Shown here: positions 5,682 through 7,703 of the stretch, piece after piece | How the letters are laid out: each line of letters begins with the position of its first letter | How positions within the stretch are numbered: position 1 is the first letter of the stretch | The notes under the pieces: generated by a model | What the model was told of the DNA's origin: nothing | What the model saw: the letters and a program-made list of their open reading frames with translations, nothing else | The model's database searches: none | Program-made: the position numbers and the translations under genes | From: JBAYJS01 sp041664985 | GTDB taxonomy: Bacteria > Patescibacteriota > Patescibacteriia > Buchananbacterales > UBA6539 | Reading direction: 5' to 3' | DNA length: 7,703 nt | NCBI GenBank assembly: GCA_041664985.1 | Contig: JBAYJS010000049.1 | Coordinates: 1-7,703, forward strand

Positions 5682-6182
5682 CTATAATTTAAATATTCTG
5701 GAAATCGAATCGGAAGTTGGCTCTTCCTCTCGAGCTAAATCTTCATCTAAATATTTTTTTAATACTTCCCTGATTTTAACCGGATTTTGATCTTCTAAAA
5801 AAACTGGAATCCTGGGGCTGAAAACACTCTTAGGTTCAAAGTAAAGGGTTTTAACTTCCGGCGGCTCGTAAATGATATAAAAATTCTTTATTTCTTTGTA
5901 CTTATAAAATTTACCATTAACTAAAATCCCATCTTCAGTAATTTTAAAATCAATATACTCATTTTTTTGCTGAAATAATAAAACAATCAAAGTCGATAAA
6001 ACCGTAATTAATCCAAACAATACATTGGCCGAAAAAATTGAATAGATCAAAAGTAATACTACAAATATTCCACCCCAAATATACCAAGTTTTGGTTCTTT
6101 GGTGGGGATAAAATTCAAGAAATTTCCAGGAAAAGAAAATTTGGCCGTAATCATCAATTTTTTCTTGATTGTCTTGAGCCAT
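5682..6182 (-). CDS. Conserved-type membrane protein, two transmembrane helices and a PH-like soluble domain
   Basis: A 166-residue protein of unknown function. The N-terminal 30 residues are soluble and aromatic-rich (FFSWKFLEFYP). Two hydrophobic helices follow, about 33-51 and 54-70, with a very short turn, so both ends should face the cytoplasm. Residues 76-145 alternate beta-strand-like segments (YIDFKITEDGILVNGKFYKY, then KNFYIIYEPPEVKTLYFEP) and end in a helix. This pattern is like bacterial PH-like domains that follow membrane helices. An acidic tail, EDLAREEEP (147-155), ends in SRIFKL. I recall similar small proteins from Parcubacteria, but no role is established. The ATG at 6182 follows an AT-rich leader with no Shine-Dalgarno. 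It starts 41 bp downstream of tRNA-Ser in the same direction, so it may be read from the tRNA promoter. The stop is TAG. Confidence 0.8.
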   Translation of the reverse strand: MAQDNQEKIDDYGQIFFSWKFLEFYPHQRTKTWYIWGGIFVVLLLIYSIFSANVLFGLITVLSTLIVLLFQQKNEYIDFKITEDGILVNGKFYKYKEIKNFYIIYEPPEVKTLYFEPKSVFSPRIPVFLEDQNPVKIREVLKKYLDEDLAREEEPTSDSISRIFKL

Positions 6183-6223
6183 ATCTTTTGGTGTTTAAAA
6201 TATTTATTTTTATATTATTTATT

Positions 6224-6314
6224 TGGCGGAGAGGGCGGGATTCGAACCCGCGATCCCTTTATGGGGGATAACTCGTTAGCAGTGAGTCCCATTCGACCAC
6301 TCTGGCACCTCTCC
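6224..6314 (-). tRNA. tRNA-Ser (anticodon GCU)
   Basis: A class II tRNA with the long variable arm typical of Ser. The acceptor is GGAGAGG/CCTCTCC, fully paired. The anticodon loop CTGCTAA gives GCU for codons AGC and AGU. The variable arm has a stem (ATCCC/GGGAT), and the T arm is GCGGG-TTCGAAT-CCCGC. The discriminator is G and CCA is encoded (6224-6226). The tRNA body is 87 nt (6228-6314). A small oddity is an A-C mismatch closing the anticodon stem (31-39). It has its own well-placed promoter upstream. Confidence 0.97.
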
Positions 6315-6326
6315 TGAAACTCTGAT

Positions 6327-6355
6327 ATTGTAACACCTTGGCTTAACTTTGTAAA
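6327..6355 (-). promoter_or_regulatory. Sigma70-type promoter of tRNA-Ser
   Basis: On the - strand, TTTACA (6355-6350; 5 of 6 to TTGACA) is followed by an exact 17-bp spacer and TACAAT (6332-6327; 5 of 6 to TATAAT). The -10 box ends 12 bp before the mature tRNA 5' end, so the leader would be only a few nucleotides. It may also drive the membrane-protein gene downstream. Confidence 0.75.
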
Positions 6356-6369
6356 CCCCCAATCGATCT

Positions 6370-7029
6370 CTAGCCTTGGGTCAAAACCAAACCTCTAATT
6401 TCTTTGGCTCCAAGCTTTTTTAAAACTTTAGCGCACTCATTCATGGTCGCGCCAGTCGTAAAAACATCATCAATTAATAGAATTTTTTTGCCAATCAGTA
6501 AACCTGGATCTTTAGCACTAAAAATTCCTTTTACATTCAATTGCCGATCTTTGGCATTTAAACCAACTTGAGGCCTGGTATGGTACTGGCGATAAACTAA
6601 GGCTTGATTTTGCGGCCAATTAAATTTTTGACTGATACTTTTTGCAATAATTTCAGCCTGATTAAACCCGCGCCAAAGCTTTCTTTTTTTTGATAAAGGA
6701 ACAGCCACTACAAAATCAAAATATAAATTGGGATTTTTATTTTTCTCTGTTTGTAAAAATTTTACTGCCAAATCACCAAGGATCGGCCCCAAATCAACAA
6801 CAAAATTATATTTAAAATTATGCAAAATCTTATGTAAAAGTGTCTGATCCCTGCTACTTACCGCCCAAACTCCGCTTAGAAATTCACTTTTACCAAATTG
6901 ACTTGGCCAGTCAAGATTGATTTTTAATTCTAAAAAACAATCAGCACAGACCCAATCCCCTTCTTTTTTGCAACCCAAACAATAAACCGGAAAGATTAGA
7001 TCCAAAAAAAATTTTATAATTTTAGACAT
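6370..7029 (-). CDS. ComF/ComFC-family phosphoribosyltransferase-like protein
   Basis: A 219-residue ComF-family protein. In competent bacteria ComFC acts with the cytoplasmic DNA-uptake machinery; its exact reaction is unsettled. An N-terminal zinc-binding knuckle has Cys 17, 20, 28 and 31 (CLGC and CADC). The phosphoribosyltransferase fold follows, with VPLSKKRKLWRGFNQAEIIA at 110-129. The family's R..T.PQ..L....R..NVKGIF stretch is at about 147-170. The PRPP-binding loop LLIDDVFTTGATM at 184-196 keeps the two Asp and the TTGAT core. The protein ends shortly after, at the usual family length. The ATG at 7029 sits just before the zinc knuckle with no strong Shine-Dalgarno. It lies 41 bp downstream of the membrane-anchored gene in the same direction, so an operon is likely. 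The stop is TAG. Confidence 0.92.
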   Translation of the reverse strand: MSKIIKFFLDLIFPVYCLGCKKEGDWVCADCFLELKINLDWPSQFGKSEFLSGVWAVSSRDQTLLHKILHNFKYNFVVDLGPILGDLAVKFLQTEKNKNPNLYFDFVVAVPLSKKRKLWRGFNQAEIIAKSISQKFNWPQNQALVYRQYHTRPQVGLNAKDRQLNVKGIFSAKDPGLLIGKKILLIDDVFTTGATMNECAKVLKKLGAKEIRGLVLTQG

Positions 7030-7050
7030 AGCTCAAAATATTGCGCTATG
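7027..7050 (-). promoter_or_regulatory. Small hairpin that contains the comF-like start codon
   Basis: In the - strand RNA, CAUAGC (7050-7045) can pair with GCUAUG (7032-7027) across a 12-nt loop, and the AUG of the second arm is the start codon. Six base pairs is weak. It could modulate start-codon access, or be chance. Confidence 0.25.
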
Positions 7051-7070
7051 TTGCAGTTTAAGATTAATTA

Positions 7071-7664
7071 TTATTTTTGCCATTCGGCTGTATCAACTTT
7101 CCAACCGGCAGCGGTTTGGGCTAATTCCAATTTCAAAATCTGATAATATACTCGGGGATTACTGGTATTGACTTTATACTCTTGGCGCTGAGTTGAAACA
7201 TCGACTTGAGCGCGGCCGGTAGCTTGGTCATAATTTGAAATTGTAGCCGACAAAGCCTGAGTGGTCACACCGTAATAGGGCGAAAAATCAGTCGACGGCG
7301 CCGGCTGAGCCGCTTGATAATTTTGAACCCAGGCTTTCATTCTTACCGTCATTAAATCTTTTAAAGCGCTAAGATTGGAATAATTGCCTTCACTGGAATA
7401 ACTGCCAAACCGTTCGGCAAAAGTTGTCGCCACCGCTTTAATGTTTGCTTCCACATTTTTTTCTTTAACCGGCGACTCAGGCGACTTGTTAAGCCCGGCC
7501 GTTGAAGCTGGAGTTGACGGCAAAACCTGTTGTTGATCAGTATTAACAACCGCTCCAGTCTTTATTTGTTTTCTCTGATTAAGAAACCAAAATAACAAGA
7601 TTAAAATCAATAAAAAAATGACAGCGGACGCTATGATTACAATAATGCGGTTTCTTTTACTCAT
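7071..7664 (-). CDS. Membrane-anchored protein with a possible NTF2-like extracytoplasmic domain
   Basis: A 197-residue protein of unknown function. A basic N-terminus (MSKRNR) and one hydrophobic helix (about 4-25) anchor it, N-in. A Gln/Ser/Pro-rich linker (about 30-68) follows. The C-terminal domain (about 70-197) opens with a helix, ANIKAVATTFAERFGSYS, then SALKDLMTVRMKAWVQ, and closes with beta-like segments ending AAGWKVDTAEWQK. This helix-then-strand order is like NTF2-like domains such as those of VirB8/TcpC, but the resemblance is weak. I chose the ATG at 7664 over an in-frame TTG at 7673 because ATG is stronger and gives a normal anchor. There is no Shine-Dalgarno. It is probably the first gene of a unit with the comF-like gene. 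The architecture (anchor, linker, outer domain) parallels the propeller protein at the left end. Confidence 0.75.
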   Translation of the reverse strand: MSKRNRIIVIIASAVIFLLILILLFWFLNQRKQIKTGAVVNTDQQQVLPSTPASTAGLNKSPESPVKEKNVEANIKAVATTFAERFGSYSSEGNYSNLSALKDLMTVRMKAWVQNYQAAQPAPSTDFSPYYGVTTQALSATISNYDQATGRAQVDVSTQRQEYKVNTSNPRVYYQILKLELAQTAAGWKVDTAEWQK

Positions 7665-7694
7665 ATAAATCAATTAAAATGAAAATAATAATTT

Positions 7695-7700
7695 ATTATA
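7695..7700 (-). promoter_or_regulatory. Possible -10 box upstream of the membrane-anchored gene
   Basis: A consensus TATAAT on the - strand lies 30 bp before the ATG at 7664. The matching -35 would lie beyond the window edge, so it cannot be checked here. Confidence 0.35.
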
Positions 7701-7703
7701 CCT

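Noticed and set aside
6038..6317. Two + strand reading frames overlapping tRNA-Ser, with a GGEGGIRTRDP-like peptide
   Set aside because: This peptide is the well-known translation of the antisense of a tRNA T arm and acceptor. The frames lie over the tRNA and the real - strand membrane-protein gene.
26..7664. Recoding of TGA (as in Gracilibacteria/SR1), suggested by the absence of TGA stops
   Set aside because: All seven genes are full length under the standard code with no in-frame TGA, and seven stops are too few for the absence to mean anything.
7665..7673. TTG at 7673 as the start of the membrane-anchored gene
   Set aside because: It adds only three residues; the in-frame ATG at 7664 is the better start and gives a typical basic N-terminus before the membrane helix.

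Overview
The window reads as chromosomal DNA from a small-genome bacterium, probably of the Candidate Phyla Radiation (Patescibacteria, Parcubacteria-like). This placement is an inference. It rests on AT-rich coding sequence with A-rich leaders and almost no Shine-Dalgarno motifs, several short lineage-type membrane-anchored proteins, and short GC-rich palindromes of a kind I recall from such genomes. No 16S rRNA or other decisive marker is present. All seven stop codons are TAA or TAG, and no gene is broken by in-frame TGA, so the standard bacterial code fits.

Layout. Left part, + strand: a membrane-anchored beta-propeller protein (26-1291), then radA 5 bp later (1297-2637), then a 123-bp AT-rich spacer built as an imperfect inverted repeat, then a 3-methyladenine DNA glycosylase (2761-3297). 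The rest is on the - strand. Reading from the right edge in the direction of transcription: a membrane-anchored protein with a possible NTF2-like domain (7664-7071), a ComF-type phosphoribosyltransferase (7029-6370), tRNA-Ser(GCU) with a good sigma70-type promoter (6314-6224), a two-helix membrane protein (6182-5682), a tRNA-Arg locus (5612-5403), and recG (5365-3302). recG and the glycosylase converge with a 4-bp gap.

The notable region is 5403-5612. A complete 73-nt tRNA-Arg(GCG) gene lies inside the D-loop of a second, nearly identical tRNA-Arg(GCG). The outer copy is also interrupted in its T arm by a 9-bp-arm perfect palindrome flanked by a 4-bp direct duplication. Removing both inserts leaves an exact 73-nt cloverleaf whose acceptor stem pairs perfectly and which still encodes CCA. 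The inner tRNA is flanked by linkers that are imperfect reverse complements of each other. Its 3' flank also resembles the outer gene's 3' flank, which suggests a duplication origin. I found no clear promoter of its own for this locus, so it may be transcribed with the gene upstream.

Functionally, radA, the glycosylase and recG form a DNA repair and recombination neighbourhood: branch migration and D-loop extension, base excision of alkylated bases, and fork reversal. The ComF-like protein may relate to DNA uptake. The other three proteins are envelope-anchored or membrane proteins of unknown role.
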